NCBI RefSeq assembly: GCF_004796535.1
Contig: NZ_SPHY01000002.1
Span: 62,001 to 126,000 of the forward strand
Length of the DNA: 64,000 bases
Source of the DNA: Sphingomonas flavalba
Lineage (GTDB): Bacteria > Pseudomonadota > Alphaproteobacteria > Sphingomonadales > Sphingomonadaceae
Direction: 5' to 3'
Part shown: piece after piece, positions 44,903 through 55,754 of the stretch
Position numbering within the stretch: the stretch's first letter is position 1
How the letters are laid out: every line of letters starts with the position of its first letter
The notes under the pieces: generated by a model
Told to the model about the DNA's origin: nothing
What the model saw: the letters and a program-made list of their open reading frames with translations, nothing else
The model's database searches: none
Made by a program: the position numbers and the translations under genes

Positions 44903-46383
44903 TGGCCGCGCTGACCGATCTGGGCATCGCCGCGATCCGCGACGGCGTGCGGGATGGCGCGTTCACCGCGCGCGAGGTGGCCGAGCAGTTCGTTGCCCGC
45001 GTCGCGGCGGCGCGGCCGCTGAACGCATTCATCACCGAAACGCCGGAGCATGCGCTGGCCGCCGCCGACGCCGCCGACAAGGCGCGCGCGGCGGGCACGC
45101 TGGCGCCGCTGTCCGGCGTGCCGATCGGCATGAAGGACCTGTTCTGCACCGCCGGCGTGCGGTCGACAGCCGCCAGCGCGATGCTCGGCGATTTCGTGCC
45201 GCCGTATGAATCGACGGTATCGGAAAAGCTGTGGGCGGCCGGCGCCGGCATGCTCGGCAAGCTGAACCTCGACCAGTTCGCGATGGGATCGTCCAACGAA
45301 ACCAGCGCGTTCGGCAACGTCGTGTCACCGTGGCGGCGGAACGACGGCGGCAACGCGGCGCTGACGCCGGGCGGATCGTCGGGCGGCAGCGCGGCGGCGG
45401 TGGCGGCGCGGCTGTGCCCGGCGGCGACTGGCACCGACACCGGCGGGTCGATCCGCCAGCCGGCGGCGTTCACCGGCATTTCCGGGATCAAGCCAACCTA
45501 CGGCCGCTGCTCGCGCTGGGGCATCGTCGCCTTCGCGTCGTCGCTGGACCAGGCCGGGGCGATGGCGCGCGACGTGCGCGACTGCGCGCTGATGCTGCAG
45601 GCGATGAGCGGTTTCGACCCGAAGGATGCGACCTCGCTCGACCTGCCGGTGCCCGACTGGGAGGCGGGGCTGTCCGCCGACCTGCGCGGCAAGCGCGTCG
45701 GCATCCCGCGCGAGTACCGCGTCGACGATATGCCGGCGGAGATCGACGCGTTGTGGCGGCAGGGCGCCGCCTGGCTGAAGGACGCCGGGGCCGAGGTGGT
45801 CGAAGTGTCGCTGCCGCACACCCGCTACGCCCTCCCGGCCTATTACATCGTCGCGCCGGCCGAGGCGTCGTCCAACCTCGCCCGCTATGACGGCGTCCGT
45901 TACGGGCTGCGCGACCTGCCCGAAGGCGCCGGGTTGCAGGACATGTACGCCGCCACCCGCGCCGCCGGGTTCGGGGCCGAAGTCAAGCGCCGCATCCTGA
46001 TCGGCACCTATGTGCTGTCTGCCGGGTTCTACGACGCCTATTACACGCAGGCGCAGAAGATCCGGGCGCTGATCGCCCGCGATTTCGAGCAGGCCTGGGC
46101 AAGCTGCGACCTGCTGCTGACCCCGACCGCGCCGTCCGCCGCCTTCGCGCTGGGCGAGCGCAGCGCCGATCCGATCGCCATGTATTTGAACGACGTGTTC
46201 ACCGTGCCGTCGTCGCTGGCCGGCCTGCCGGCGATGTCGGTTCCCGGCGGACTGGACGGGCAGGGCCTGCCGCTGGGCCTGCAACTGATCGGCCGGCCGC
46301 TGGACGAGCAGACCGTGCTGAACGCCGGCCTGGCGATCGAGGCGCGGGCCGGCTTTGGTGAACGCCCTAGCGACTGGTGGTGA
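44902..46383 (+). CDS. gatA: Asp/Glu-tRNA amidotransferase subunit A
   Basis: 493-residue amidase-signature enzyme that releases ammonia from glutamine for transamidation of Glu-tRNA(Gln) or Asp-tRNA(Asn). The Ser-cisSer-Lys triad is readable: Lys78 in [10 protein letters not shown], a Gly/Ser-rich loop [15 protein letters not shown] near 155, and [15 protein letters not shown] near 178. The gatB gene is not directly next; an acyltransferase gene intervenes. Confidence 0.97.
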   Translation: MAALTDLGIAAIRDGVRDGAFTAREVAEQFVARVAAARPLNAFITETPEHALAAADAADKARAAGTLAPLSGVPIGMKDLFCTAGVRSTAASAMLGDFVPPYESTVSEKLWAAGAGMLGKLNLDQFAMGSSNETSAFGNVVSPWRRNDGGNAALTPGGSSGGSAAAVAARLCPAATGTDTGGSIRQPAAFTGISGIKPTYGRCSRWGIVAFASSLDQAGAMARDVRDCALMLQAMSGFDPKDATSLDLPVPDWEAGLSADLRGKRVGIPREYRVDDMPAEIDALWRQGAAWLKDAGAEVVEVSLPHTRYALPAYYIVAPAEASSNLARYDGVRYGLRDLPEGAGLQDMYAATRAAGFGAEVKRRILIGTYVLSAGFYDAYYTQAQKIRALIARDFEQAWASCDLLLTPTAPSAAFALGERSADPIAMYLNDVFTVPSSLAGLPAMSVPGGLDGQGLPLGLQLIGRPLDEQTVLNAGLAIEARAGFGERPSDWW

Positions 46384-46410
46384 CGAAATAGCGCCGTATT
46401 GCGGGAAAAC

Positions 46411-47640
46411 ATGCTAAATGCTCTCGCGCGGCCGTCGAAAAGCTGGGAGAAGCGCCGCCGGTTAGCAAGGGGACGCGTTTTGTCGCATCGTTTCGAGGTG
46501 CTCGACAGCCTTCGAGGACTTTGCGCCTGCGCCGTCGTGCTGTTCCATTTCCACACCAACGGCGTGCTGTGCAACCTGAGTATCGTCCGGCATAGCTGGC
46601 TGTTCGTCGATTTTTTCTTCGTTCTCAGTGGCTTCGTTATAGCCAATGCCTATCTGGGGCGCTTGCAGGCCGGTTTTTCGGGCTGGCGTTTCCTTGGCCT
46701 CCGGATGGGGCGGATCTATCCGTTGCACCTGTTCGTGCTGCTGGTGATGCTGGCAGTGGAATTGGTGCTGCTGCTGTGCGGTGCCGGCGGATTGTCGACC
46801 CGGGTGCCGTTCACCAACGGCCGCAGCCCGTTCGAATTTGTCGCGTCGCTGCTGCTGCTCAACACCTTCGGACTGACCGACACCCTGCAATGGAACGGCC
46901 CGGCGTGGAGCATCGCCGCCGAGATGTGGGCGTACGCACTGTTCGCTGTCGTCGTGCTTGTCGGCGGGCGGCGCGCTCTGCCGCTGTTCGGGCTGATCGC
47001 GGTCGCGGCGCTGACCGGGTTGTGGCTGTGGTCCGACCGTGGGCTGGATGCGACTTATGAGCTGGGCTGGCTGCGCTGCTTCTACGGGTTCAGCCTGGGC
47101 GTGCTGCTGCACAGCGCACTTGGCGTGGTGCGCTGGCGGCCGGCGACAGCCGGGGCCGCGACGCTGGCCGAGGCCGCCGTCGTTGCCGCCTGCATCGCCT
47201 TCGTCACGCTGATCGGGACCGGGCCGGCGACCTTCGCGGCACCGCTGCTGTTCGCGCTCACGATTTTCGTCTTTGCCGGGGAAGGGGGCGCGATCAGCAG
47301 CGCGCTCCGCCGGCCGCTGCCCCGGCTGCTCGGTACGCTGTCCTATTCGATCTACATGATCCACGTCTTCGTGCAGGCGCGGCTGATCGACGGATTGCAA
47401 CTGATCGGCGGCGAGCGGTTCGCCCGACCCAACCCGGTGCTGGGCGGCGCCGACTGGATCGCGCTGCCCGCACCGTGGAGCGATGCGGTGACCGTGGCGA
47501 TGGTGGTCATCGTCGTCGGCTGTTCCTGGCTGACCTATCGCTGGGTCGAGCAGCCGGCGCGGGTCTGGTCGCGACGGTTGCTGGCCGACGGGCGCAAGGC
47601 GGAGGTCCGCCGCGCTGAAAGCGAAGCGCCGACCTTCTGA
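46411..47640 (+). CDS. Acyltransferase-3 family membrane protein
   Basis: About 409 residues with around ten hydrophobic segments. The N-terminal signature [20 protein letters not shown] (family R/H pair) and [15 protein letters not shown] identify the OafA/Acyltransferase-3 family, which O-acylates sugars of envelope polysaccharides. The start is uncertain: the ATG used has GGGA nearby, but a TTG at about 46480 with AAGGGGA upstream would begin right before FEVLDSLRG. It is inserted between gatA and gatB on the same strand. Substrate unknown. Confidence 0.85.
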   Translation: MLNALARPSKSWEKRRRLARGRVLSHRFEVLDSLRGLCACAVVLFHFHTNGVLCNLSIVRHSWLFVDFFFVLSGFVIANAYLGRLQAGFSGWRFLGLRMGRIYPLHLFVLLVMLAVELVLLLCGAGGLSTRVPFTNGRSPFEFVASLLLLNTFGLTDTLQWNGPAWSIAAEMWAYALFAVVVLVGGRRALPLFGLIAVAALTGLWLWSDRGLDATYELGWLRCFYGFSLGVLLHSALGVVRWRPATAGAATLAEAAVVAACIAFVTLIGTGPATFAAPLLFALTIFVFAGEGGAISSALRRPLPRLLGTLSYSIYMIHVFVQARLIDGLQLIGGERFARPNPVLGGADWIALPAPWSDAVTVAMVVIVVGCSWLTYRWVEQPARVWSRRLLADGRKAEVRRAESEAPTF

Positions 47641-47678
47641 CGCTTGCGATAGCCGCCGATCCGATTAGAGACGGTGCG

Positions 47679-49151
47679 ATGACGACCAGCAGCTACCGAA
47701 TCCAGGGCGCCACCGGCGAATGGGAGGTGGTGATCGGGCTTGAGGTCCACGCCCAGATCACCTCAAACGCCAAGTTGTTTTCCGGCGCGGCCACCGCGTT
47801 CGGCGCGGAGCCGAACACGCAGGTGTCGTTGGTCGACGCGGCGATGCCGGGCATGCTGCCGGTGCCGAACCGCGAATGCATTCGCCAGGCGGTGCGCACC
47901 GGCATGGCGATCGAGGCGGAGATCAACCGCTGGTCACGGTTCGACCGCAAGAATTACTTCTATGCCGACTTGCCGCAGGGTTACCAGATTTCGCAGCTCT
48001 ACCACCCGCTGGTCGGCGAGGGCTCGATCGCGATCGAGCCGGCCGAGGGTGAGGAGAAGGTCGTCGGGATCGAGCGCATCCATGTCGAGCAGGATGCCGG
48101 CAAGCTGATGCACGACCAGCACCCGACCCGGTCCTATGTCGACCTGAACCGGTCCGGCGTCGCGCTAATGGAAATCGTGTCGCGGCCGGACATGCGCTCC
48201 CCGGCGGAAGCGGGGGCCTATGTCCGCAAGCTGCGCTCCATCCTGCGCTATGTCGGGTCGTGCGACGGCAATATGGAAGAAGGGTCGATGCGTGCCGACG
48301 TCAACGTCAGCGTACGCCGCCCGGGCGAGGAATTCGGCACCCGGACGGAGACCAAGAACGTCAATTCCGTCCGCTTCGTGATGGCGGCGATCGAGCATGA
48401 GGCGCGGCGCCAGGTCGACGTGCTGGAAAGCGGCGGCCGCATCGTCCAGGAAACCCGCCTGTTCGACCCGGACCGGGGCGAGACGCGATCGATGCGCTCC
48501 AAGGAGGACGCGCACGATTATCGCTATTTCCCCGATCCCGACCTGCTGCCGCTGGAGCTGGACGAGGCGTTCATCGCCGAATGCCGCGCCAGCCTGCCGG
48601 AGCTGCCGGACACCAAGCGCGCGCGCTATCGCGACGTGCTGGGCATCACCGCCTACAACGCGGCGGTGCTGACCGCCGAGGTGGAGACGGCGCGCTGGTT
48701 CGAGCGGCTGCTCGCGGCGTGCGGCGACCGGGTGACGCCGAAGGCGGCGTCCAACTGGGTGATTTCCGACCTGTTCGGCGCCCTCCACCGGATCGGCAAG
48801 GATATCGACGCCAGCCCGGTCGGCCCGGAGCAGGGCGCCGAGCTGCTCGCGCTGGTTGCCGATGGCACCCTGTCCGGCACGCTGGCCAAGCAGGTGTTCG
48901 AGATCATGCTGGAAACCGGTGACGACCCCGCGAAGATCGTCGCGGAACGCGGGATGAAGCAGACCAGCGATACCGGCGCGATCGACGCGGTGATCGCCGA
49001 TGTGCTGACCGCCAATGCCGACAAGGTCGCCCAGTACAGGGACGGCAAGGAAGCGCTGTTCGGCTTCTTCGTCGGCCAGACGATGAAGGCGATGGCCGGC
49101 AAGGCGAATCCGCAGGTGGTGAACGCGCAACTGAAGAAGGCGCTCGGCTAG
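47679..49151 (+). CDS. gatB: Asp/Glu-tRNA amidotransferase subunit B
   Basis: 490 residues. GatB binds misacylated tRNA and performs the kinase/transamidase step. [63 protein letters not shown] and the C-terminal YqeY-like tail domain ([15 protein letters not shown]) are all present. Separated from gatA by the acyltransferase gene but collinear. Confidence 0.97.
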   Translation: MTTSSYRIQGATGEWEVVIGLEVHAQITSNAKLFSGAATAFGAEPNTQVSLVDAAMPGMLPVPNRECIRQAVRTGMAIEAEINRWSRFDRKNYFYADLPQGYQISQLYHPLVGEGSIAIEPAEGEEKVVGIERIHVEQDAGKLMHDQHPTRSYVDLNRSGVALMEIVSRPDMRSPAEAGAYVRKLRSILRYVGSCDGNMEEGSMRADVNVSVRRPGEEFGTRTETKNVNSVRFVMAAIEHEARRQVDVLESGGRIVQETRLFDPDRGETRSMRSKEDAHDYRYFPDPDLLPLELDEAFIAECRASLPELPDTKRARYRDVLGITAYNAAVLTAEVETARWFERLLAACGDRVTPKAASNWVISDLFGALHRIGKDIDASPVGPEQGAELLALVADGTLSGTLAKQVFEIMLETGDDPAKIVAERGMKQTSDTGAIDAVIADVLTANADKVAQYRDGKEALFGFFVGQTMKAMAGKANPQVVNAQLKKALG

Positions 49152-49313
49152 AAATCTGTCCTGTTCAGGCGGCACCGCCCTCCAGCGCCATTCCAACGAT
49201 GTTGCGCATCACCTGAAGCGGACGGGCTCCAGGCTTTTGGGGCGGCTGGTCGCCCGATCCGCTTGCTCTGGAGTGCCCTCCTGTTATAGACGCCGCCGAC
49301 CGGCGGTCCTGAC

Positions 49314-49399
49314 GCGGGCGTGGCGGAACTGGTAGACGCGCTGGATTTAGGTTCCAGTATCGCAAGATGTGGGGGTTCGAATCCCTTCGCCCGCACCAG
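49314..49399 (+). tRNA. tRNA-Leu (anticodon TAG), CCA encoded
   Basis: Acceptor GCGGGCG/CGCCCGC, anticodon stem CTGGA/TCCAG around TTTAGGT (anticodon TAG), a long variable arm (TATCGCAAGATGTG region), T arm GGGGGTTCGAATCCC, discriminator A and CCA. Class II tRNA, 86 bases. Confidence 0.95.
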
Positions 49400-49457
49400 T
49401 TTCGCCCATGCACGCTGCCGCCATCGCCATTCAGCTTGAAAAGGCATGTTGACCGAA

Positions 49458-51089
49458 ATGCAGACTGTCGAGACGTTGAACGAAGGCCTGAAGCGCGCCT
49501 ACACGCTCACCATCACCGCCAAGGACATCGACAAGCGCGTCGAGGCGGAGTTGAAGACGGTGGCCCCGCAGGTGCGGATGCCGGGGTTCCGCCCGGGCAA
49601 GGTGCCGGCCAACCTGGTCCGCAAGATGCACGGCCCGGCGTTGCAGCAGGATGCGCTGAACAGCTCGATCCAGGAAGGCGTGCAGAAGATCCTCGCCGAC
49701 AACAAGCTGCGCCCGGCGATGCAGCCGGCGGTGGAACTGGCCGAAGGCTATGAGCCGGGCAAGGACGCCGAGATCACCGTCTCGCTCGAGGTGCTGCCGC
49801 AGGTGCCGACGCCGCAGATCGACGGGCTGAAGCTGGAGCGGCTGACCGCGCCGGTGACCGACGCCCAGATCGACGAGGCGGTGGCCCGTATCGCCGCGCA
49901 GAACAAGAGCTGGGACGACGCCAAACCGACCTACAAGGCGAAGACCGGCGACCTGGTGACGATGGATTTCGTCGGCAAGGTCGGCGGCGAGGAGTTCGCC
50001 GGGGGCAAGGGCGAGGGCATGGCGATCGAGATCGGTTCGGGGCAGTTGATCCCCGGTTTCGAGGACCAGCTTGTCGGCGTGAAGGCCAATGACGAGAAGA
50101 CGATCGAGGTCGCCTTCCCCGAAAACTACAACGCCAAGCATCTGGCGGGGAAGCCGGCGACGTTCGACCTGGTGATCACCGCGGTCAAGACGCCGAAGGA
50201 AACCGTCGCCGACGAGGAATTCGCCAAGGCGCTGGGCCTGGAAGGGCTGGACCAGCTTCGCGAGCTGTTCAAGGGACAGATCGAGCAGGAGCACAACGGC
50301 CTGACCCGCACCCATATGAAGCGCCGGCTGCTCGACCAGCTGGCCGCCGCGCACGACTTCGACGTGCCGCCGTCGATGGTCGAGGCCGAGTTCAACCAGA
50401 TCTGGGCGCAGCTTGAGCACGAGGCAAGCCACGAGGAGGACCCGGAGGCCGCGCGCGCCGAGATGGAGAAGGACCGCGAGGATTACCGCGCGATCGCCGT
50501 GCGCCGCGTCCGCCTGGGCCTGCTGCTGTCCGAGATCGGCCAGGCCAACGGCGTCGAGGTGACCCAGCAGGAGATGAACCGCCTCGTCCAACAGGCGGCG
50601 CAGCAGTACAACCCGCAGGACCGCGAGCGCTTCGTCCAGTATATCCAGCAGGAACCGATGGCCGCCGCCCAGCTGCGCGCGCCGCTCTATGAGGACAAGG
50701 TCGTCGACTTCCTGTTCTCCAAGGCGGAGATCAGCGAGCGTGAGGTCAGCCGTGCCGAGATCGAGGCGGAGATCGAGTCCGAGGACGATGCCGGCCATGT
50801 CCACGGCCCCGGTTGCGGCCATGACCACCACGATCACGACCATGCCAAGCCGAAGGCCGCCAAGAAGGCCGCGCCGAAAAAGGTGGTGAGCGAGGAGGCC
50901 AAGGCCGAGGACGCCGCCGCCAAGCCCGCGGCGAAGAAGGCAGCCCCGAAGAAGACCGCTGCTGCCGAGGAAGCGCCGGCCCCGGCCAAGAAGCCGGCGG
51001 CGAAGAAGGTCGCGGCGGCGAAGGACGAGGCCCCGGCCAAGCCGAAGCCGGTGGCGAAGAAGCCGGCCGCCAAGAAGGCGGAAGGCTGA
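49458..51089 (+). CDS. tig: Trigger factor with extended His- and Lys/Ala-rich C-terminus
   Basis: Ribosome-bound chaperone and prolyl isomerase. N-terminal ribosome-binding domain with the MPGFRPGKVP signature; FKBP domain around 150-250 (GDLVTMDFVGKVGGEEFAGG, IPGFEDQLVG); C-terminal chaperone arms to about 430. It then continues with a His-rich stretch (HVHGPGCGHDHHDHDHAKPK) and about 80 residues of PAKKAA-type repeats, making it roughly 100 residues longer than E. coli trigger factor. The ATG giving MQTVETLNEG is chosen; an ATG 12 bases earlier is too close to its GG-rich site. Upstream of clpP-clpX, as usual. Confidence 0.95.
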   Translation: MQTVETLNEGLKRAYTLTITAKDIDKRVEAELKTVAPQVRMPGFRPGKVPANLVRKMHGPALQQDALNSSIQEGVQKILADNKLRPAMQPAVELAEGYEPGKDAEITVSLEVLPQVPTPQIDGLKLERLTAPVTDAQIDEAVARIAAQNKSWDDAKPTYKAKTGDLVTMDFVGKVGGEEFAGGKGEGMAIEIGSGQLIPGFEDQLVGVKANDEKTIEVAFPENYNAKHLAGKPATFDLVITAVKTPKETVADEEFAKALGLEGLDQLRELFKGQIEQEHNGLTRTHMKRRLLDQLAAAHDFDVPPSMVEAEFNQIWAQLEHEASHEEDPEAARAEMEKDREDYRAIAVRRVRLGLLLSEIGQANGVEVTQQEMNRLVQQAAQQYNPQDRERFVQYIQQEPMAAAQLRAPLYEDKVVDFLFSKAEISEREVSRAEIEAEIESEDDAGHVHGPGCGHDHHDHDHAKPKAAKKAAPKKVVSEEAKAEDAAAKPAAKKAAPKKTAAAEEAPAPAKKPAAKKVAAAKDEAPAKPKPVAKKPAAKKAEG

Positions 51090-51151
51090 GCATCGCCAAG
51101 GCCCGCCATTCCGGCCTTCGCCGGCGTGGCGGAACCGGCTAAGGGAAGGCG

Positions 51152-52129
51152 ATGATGACCGATCCCGCTCGGTTGCCGCGAATCGCGGTGCTGTTGCCCT
51201 GCTATAACGAGGAGGCGGCGATCGGCCCGACCGTCGCCGCCTTTCGCGCCGCGCTGCCGCAGGCGGCGATCTACGTCTACGACAACAACAGCAGCGACCG
51301 CACCGCCGACGCCGCGCGCAAGGCCGGCGCCACCGTTCGTGACGAGCGGATGCAGGGCAAGGGCCATGTCGTCCGCCGGATGTTCGCCGACATCGAGGCC
51401 GACATCTACGTGATGGCCGACGGCGATGCGACTTACGACGCCGCCGCCGCCCCGGCGATGGTGCGGATGCTGGCCGAGGAACGGCTCGACATGGTCGTCG
51501 GCGCCCGGCAGAGCGAGGTGGAGGCGGCCTATCGCCGCGGCCACCGGCTGGGCAACCGGCTGTTCACCGGCATCCTCGCCTGGCTGTTCGGCCGCAGCTT
51601 CAGCGACATATTTTCCGGCTACCGCGTGTTTTCCCGCCGGTTCGTAAAGAGCTTTCCGGTGCTGTCGTCCGGCTTCGAGATCGAGACCGAGATCAGTGTC
51701 CACGCGCTCGAACTGCGGATGCCGGTGGCGGAGAAGCTGACATCCTATGCCGCCCGCCCGGAAGGATCGGCGTCGAAGCTGTCGACCTGGCGCGACGGCT
51801 GGCGCATCTTGCGCACGATCGCCACGCTGTTCCGCATCGAACGGCCGGTGCTGTTCTTCGGCGGGGTCGGCGCACTGCTGGCGCTGGCGGCGCTGGTCCT
51901 CGCCGCGCCGCTGGCCGTCACCTACAGCCAGACCGGGCTTGTCCCGCGCCTGCCGACGGCGGTGCTGGCGACCGGGCTGATGATCCTCGCCATCCTGAAC
52001 GGGCTGTGCGGGTTGATCCTCGATACGGTGGTGCGCGGGCGGCTGGAAGTGCGGCGGCTGGCCTACCTGGCGCATCCGGCGCCGGGTGGGGTTGAACCCG
52101 GCTTGCCTTCACCCGATCTTAGCGCCTAG
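51152..52129 (+). CDS. Family 2 glycosyltransferase with C-terminal membrane helices
   Basis: 325 residues. GT-A domain: [54 protein letters not shown] (DxD-like metal site), [19 protein letters not shown] and [15 protein letters not shown], similar to dolichyl/polyprenyl-phosphate mannosyl- or glucosyltransferases. Two hydrophobic segments near the C-terminus anchor it. It sits between tig and clpP, which is not the usual tig-clpP-clpX order. Donor sugar unknown. An MM start leaves one codon of doubt. Confidence 0.87.
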   Translation: MMTDPARLPRIAVLLPCYNEEAAIGPTVAAFRAALPQAAIYVYDNNSSDRTADAARKAGATVRDERMQGKGHVVRRMFADIEADIYVMADGDATYDAAAAPAMVRMLAEERLDMVVGARQSEVEAAYRRGHRLGNRLFTGILAWLFGRSFSDIFSGYRVFSRRFVKSFPVLSSGFEIETEISVHALELRMPVAEKLTSYAARPEGSASKLSTWRDGWRILRTIATLFRIERPVLFFGGVGALLALAALVLAAPLAVTYSQTGLVPRLPTAVLATGLMILAILNGLCGLILDTVVRGRLEVRRLAYLAHPAPGGVEPGLPSPDLSA

Positions 52130-52167
52130 GCATTACCCCCCGACGAGCAGGAAATCAGGGATTCTTC

Positions 52168-52818
52168 ATGAATAATCCGTTCGAAAACGGCCAGATCCAC
52201 GACGCGCTGGTCCCGATTGTCATCGAGCAATCGAACCGCGGCGAGCGCAGCTTCGACATCTATTCGCGGCTGTTGCGCGAACGGATCATCTTCGTCACCG
52301 GGCAGGTGGAGGATCATATGGCCTCGCTGATCACCGCCCAGCTGCTCTTCCTCGAGTCCGAGAACCCGAAGAAGGACATCTACATGTACATCAACTCGCC
52401 GGGCGGGGTGGTGACGTCCGGCATGGCGATCCACGACACGATGCAGTATATCCGCCCGCGCGTCGGCACGGTGTGCATCGGCCAGGCGGCGTCGATGGGC
52501 AGCTTCCTGCTGGCCGCCGGCGAGCCGGGGATGCGCGTGGCGCTGACCAACGCGCGGATCATGATCCACCAGCCGTCGGGCGGCGCCCAGGGGCAGGCGA
52601 CGGACATCGAGATCCAGGCCAAGGAAATCCTGCGCATCCGCCACCGGATGAACGAACTCTACGCCAAATATACCGGCCAGCCGATCGAGACGATCGAAAG
52701 CTCCATGGAACGCGACAAGTTCCTGAGCGCCGACGAGGCGAAGACGTTCGGCCTGATCGACGAGGTGTTCGACAAGCGCCCGCAGCCGGTGGAGGAACCG
52801 GCGGCGCCCGCCGCCTGA
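52168..52818 (+). CDS. clpP: ATP-dependent Clp protease proteolytic subunit
   Basis: 216 residues. The catalytic Ser is in [14 protein letters not shown], the His in [19 protein letters not shown], and the Asp follows in the [11 protein letters not shown] region. [13 protein letters not shown] and [20 protein letters not shown] are canonical. Forms tetradecamers with ClpX or ClpA. Separated from clpX by 108 bp, enough for a second promoter. Confidence 0.97.
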   Translation: MNNPFENGQIHDALVPIVIEQSNRGERSFDIYSRLLRERIIFVTGQVEDHMASLITAQLLFLESENPKKDIYMYINSPGGVVTSGMAIHDTMQYIRPRVGTVCIGQAASMGSFLLAAGEPGMRVALTNARIMIHQPSGGAQGQATDIEIQAKEILRIRHRMNELYAKYTGQPIETIESSMERDKFLSADEAKTFGLIDEVFDKRPQPVEEPAAPAA

Positions 52819-52926
52819 CCGGCGCGGCGCGGCGAAACGGAAAATTCGGCATTGTCGGATAGAATGGGCGCGGTCTAGGATGCCCCGCCCGAACGGGCCC
52901 GCACGGCGGGCCGAAGGAAGGAACGG

Positions 52927-54198
<1,272 letters not shown>

Positions 54199-54227
54199 GC
54201 GCGGGATCGCTGAATCATGAGGCGCGG

Positions 54228-54256
54228 GCGGGCAGCGATGCCTGCCCGCGTTTTTA
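54228..54256 (+). terminator. Rho-independent terminator of clpX
   Basis: GCGGGCAG pairs with CTGCCCGC around a six-base loop, followed by G and TTTTTATT. It marks the right end of the conserved tig-clpX region. Confidence 0.9.
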
Positions 54257-54474
54257 TTAGTGCGCGGTCTTTCCGATGCGGCGGAAGAATAGCGTTTCAG
54301 CTTTGGCAGGCCATGTGCGCCGAACACCTTTGCGAAGGTGAACAGGCCGACGCCATCGCCATTTGTGCAGCGGTAGACGTTTGACGCATCGACTGAGCAG
54401 GCAGCTTTGGAATCCGGGAAGGGCGCGGCGGACATTGAGGTGAGCAAGGCGCTCACCAGGAAGGGCTGACCGTA

Positions 54475-54764
54475 GTGTCGAGCCTCCGGGCACTTCAGCG
54501 CCGCGTGGTGAAGCTGGAGACCGCTCAAAAGCCGCGACCGTCATCTGCGCCCTTCAACGCCGCATCAAGCGGATAGAGGAAGCGGAGAAGCCGAAGCCGT
54601 CCCCGTTCACGACCCTGTTCGTCTCCTTCGACGCTTGGGTTGAGCGCGAAGTTCTGCTCAGCATTGAAGGCGGGGTGCTGGACCGGCGGGATATGGTAGC
54701 GGTCGTCGCTGCCCTCCGTGCATGGGAAGCTGACGGGACATGGGAGCAGGCACATGCTCACTGA
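54475..54764 (+). pseudogene. Frameshifted or chimeric small phage-like gene
   Basis: A GTG with a good ribosome-binding site (AGGAAGGG) starts SSLRALQRRVVKLETAQKPR and stops after 33 codons. In another frame, without any start codon, ALQRRIKRIEEAEKPKPSPF continues into FVSFDAWVEREVLLSIEGG and ALRAWEADGTWEQAHAH. The two pieces share a repeated ALQRR-K-E-KP-PS pattern, as though two related genes were fused by deletion, or one gene suffered partial duplication plus frameshift. I recall similar short proteins near prophage genes but cannot name a family. Confidence 0.5.
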
Positions 54765-54901
54765 CGGTGCCCGCCAGTGCCAGCATAGGGTTGCGCGGGG
54801 CATTATTTGCCTGCCTGCGCCGAGGATCAGCGGACGGTCCCTCGTTAATCGAACATCCGCAGCAGCGGGGGTAGGCTACACTCCTTCCGCCTTGACGCTG
54901 C

Positions 54902-54932
54902 CAGCACCCTGCGCCTTTGGGCGGGGGTGCTG
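54902..54932. repeat. Stable GC-rich hairpin upstream of the small membrane protein gene
   Basis: CAGCACCC pairs with GGGTGCTG and the stem continues with CGCC/GGCG, giving about 12 paired bases. There is no T-run, so it is not a typical terminator. It could be a leader structure for the 77-residue gene or a remnant of the inserted element. 54765-54981 holds no convincing gene. Confidence 0.45.
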
Positions 54933-54981
54933 CTATGACGGACAAGTTGCAAAGGGCAGCGATCAATGGAATTGTAAAAAG

Positions 54982-55215
54982 ATGGATCACAAAAAGTTTG
55001 TAGACGGTCAGCGAAAGGGTGTTAACGCAATTTGCGCTCTTTTCGTGGTCGTCATCGCGATAATGTGGCTCGCAACGCTTCTTGATTATGTTTTTGCTTT
55101 GGATTGGGGCTGGGACAGGAAAATCTTGTGGCTTGGGCCACCTATGGTGATTTTCGCTTTTTTCGTCCGCTTTTGTGCAAGGGCGATCTTCAAGTTCGTC
55201 GATTCAAATTACTAG
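54982..55215 (+). CDS. Small two-helix membrane protein of foreign composition
   Basis: 77 residues: basic N-terminus (MDHKKFVDGQRKGVNAICAL), hydrophobic helix 1 (about 17-37, FVVVIAIMWLATLLDYVFAL), a short aromatic loop DWGWDRK, helix 2 (about 47-63, ILWLGPPMVIFAFFVRFCAR) and a charged end. Codon use is AT-rich (many TTT, AAA, CTT) compared with all neighbours, indicating recent transfer. The ribosome-binding site is weak (AAAAAG). Family not recognised; phages and genomic islands often carry such proteins. Confidence 0.55.
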   Translation: MDHKKFVDGQRKGVNAICALFVVVIAIMWLATLLDYVFALDWGWDRKILWLGPPMVIFAFFVRFCARAIFKFVDSNY

Positions 55216-55248
55216 CGCATTTCCTGCGCTCTCGGGCGTGAGGTGCTG

Positions 55249-55484
55249 CTAACCGCCGCGCGGTATCCAGCCTTTGGAGTTACGAGCCGGGATAGGGATG
55301 CCCTTGGACTCAAGTTTCTTGATGACCAAAGGCTCCAGCATCGGCCCCCATCCATCCCAGTTAGCGTTATAGCAGGTGTCGCAGGCCATCAGTCATAGGC
55401 GTGAAGCTTGTGACCTTCATAACGATGAGGCCCGTGCTGATATTGCTTACCGCAGGCATCGCAGGGAAACGTCAGTGCATCCAT
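55249..55484 (-). pseudogene. Small zinc-finger protein gene split by a frameshift
   Basis: The first frame encodes MDALTFPCDACGKQYQHGPH, RYEGHKLHAYD and a stop. A second frame begins at the overlapping ATG (TGATG) and encodes MACDTCYNANWDGWGPMLEP, LVIKKLESKGIPIP and ARNSKGWIPRGG. Put together they make a coherent protein of about 78 residues with CxxC-HxxH and CxxC motifs, as I recall from phage-associated proteins of this pattern (HRYEGHKLH ... CxxCWxxNWDGWGP). One missing base at the junction would explain the split. Alternatively the two pieces are translated separately through the TGATG overlap. Confidence 0.55.
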
Positions 55485-55501
55485 CAGCAATCTCCCAGCG
55501 G

Positions 55502-55591
55502 TGGCGGAAGCGGTGGGATTCGAACCCACGATACAGTTGCCCGTATGCCAGTTTTCAAGACTGGAGCCTTCAACCACTCGGCCACGCTTCC
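55502..55591 (-). tRNA. tRNA-Ser (anticodon TGA), CCA encoded
   Basis: Minus strand: acceptor GGAAGCG/CGCTTCC, anticodon stem CCAGT/ACTGG around CTTGAAA (anticodon TGA), long variable arm, T arm GTGGGTTCGAATCCCAC, discriminator G and CCA. 90 bases, class II. Confidence 0.96.
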
Positions 55592-55715
55592 ATGCCATTT
55601 CGGGGCTGGCAGCTTACGACAGGCTTATGGGTGATTACACCCGGTAAACCTGACCTATGCTAACCCCTTGTAAATATACTCCTAATTCCACGCTCAAGTC
55701 GCAAGCTCCGGTAGC

Positions 55716-55754
55716 TTTCAAGACCAGTGCCTTCAACCACTCGGCCACTCTTCC
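55716..55754 (-). pseudogene. Truncated tRNA-Ser copy (5' half)
   Basis: On the minus strand GGAAGAGTGGCCGAGTGGTT repeats the intact tRNA's 5' end (GGAAGCGTGGCCGAGTGGTT) and continues through the D arm into the anticodon loop (CTTGAAA), after which similarity stops: no variable arm, T arm or 3' acceptor. About 35 bases of 5' flank are also similar (roughly 27 of 36 positions). The rest of 55592-55940 holds no gene I can support. Confidence 0.75.

Noticed and set aside
49148-49447. Minus-strand frame encoding WCGRRDSNPHILRYWNLNP
   Set aside because: This is the antisense translation of tRNA-Leu, a well-known annotation artefact.
54257-54544. Minus-strand 95-codon frame after the clpX terminator
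   Set aside because: Arg/Pro-rich composition, no recognisable domain, and it overlaps the frame of the chimeric remnant on the other strand.
54935-55003. 22-codon frame MTDKLQRAAINGIVKRW... before the small membrane protein
   Set aside because: Short, overlaps the better-supported 77-residue gene and has no clear ribosome-binding site.
55376-55663. Plus-strand frame encoding WDSNPRYSCPYASFQDWSLQ
   Set aside because: Antisense translation of tRNA-Ser, same artefact.
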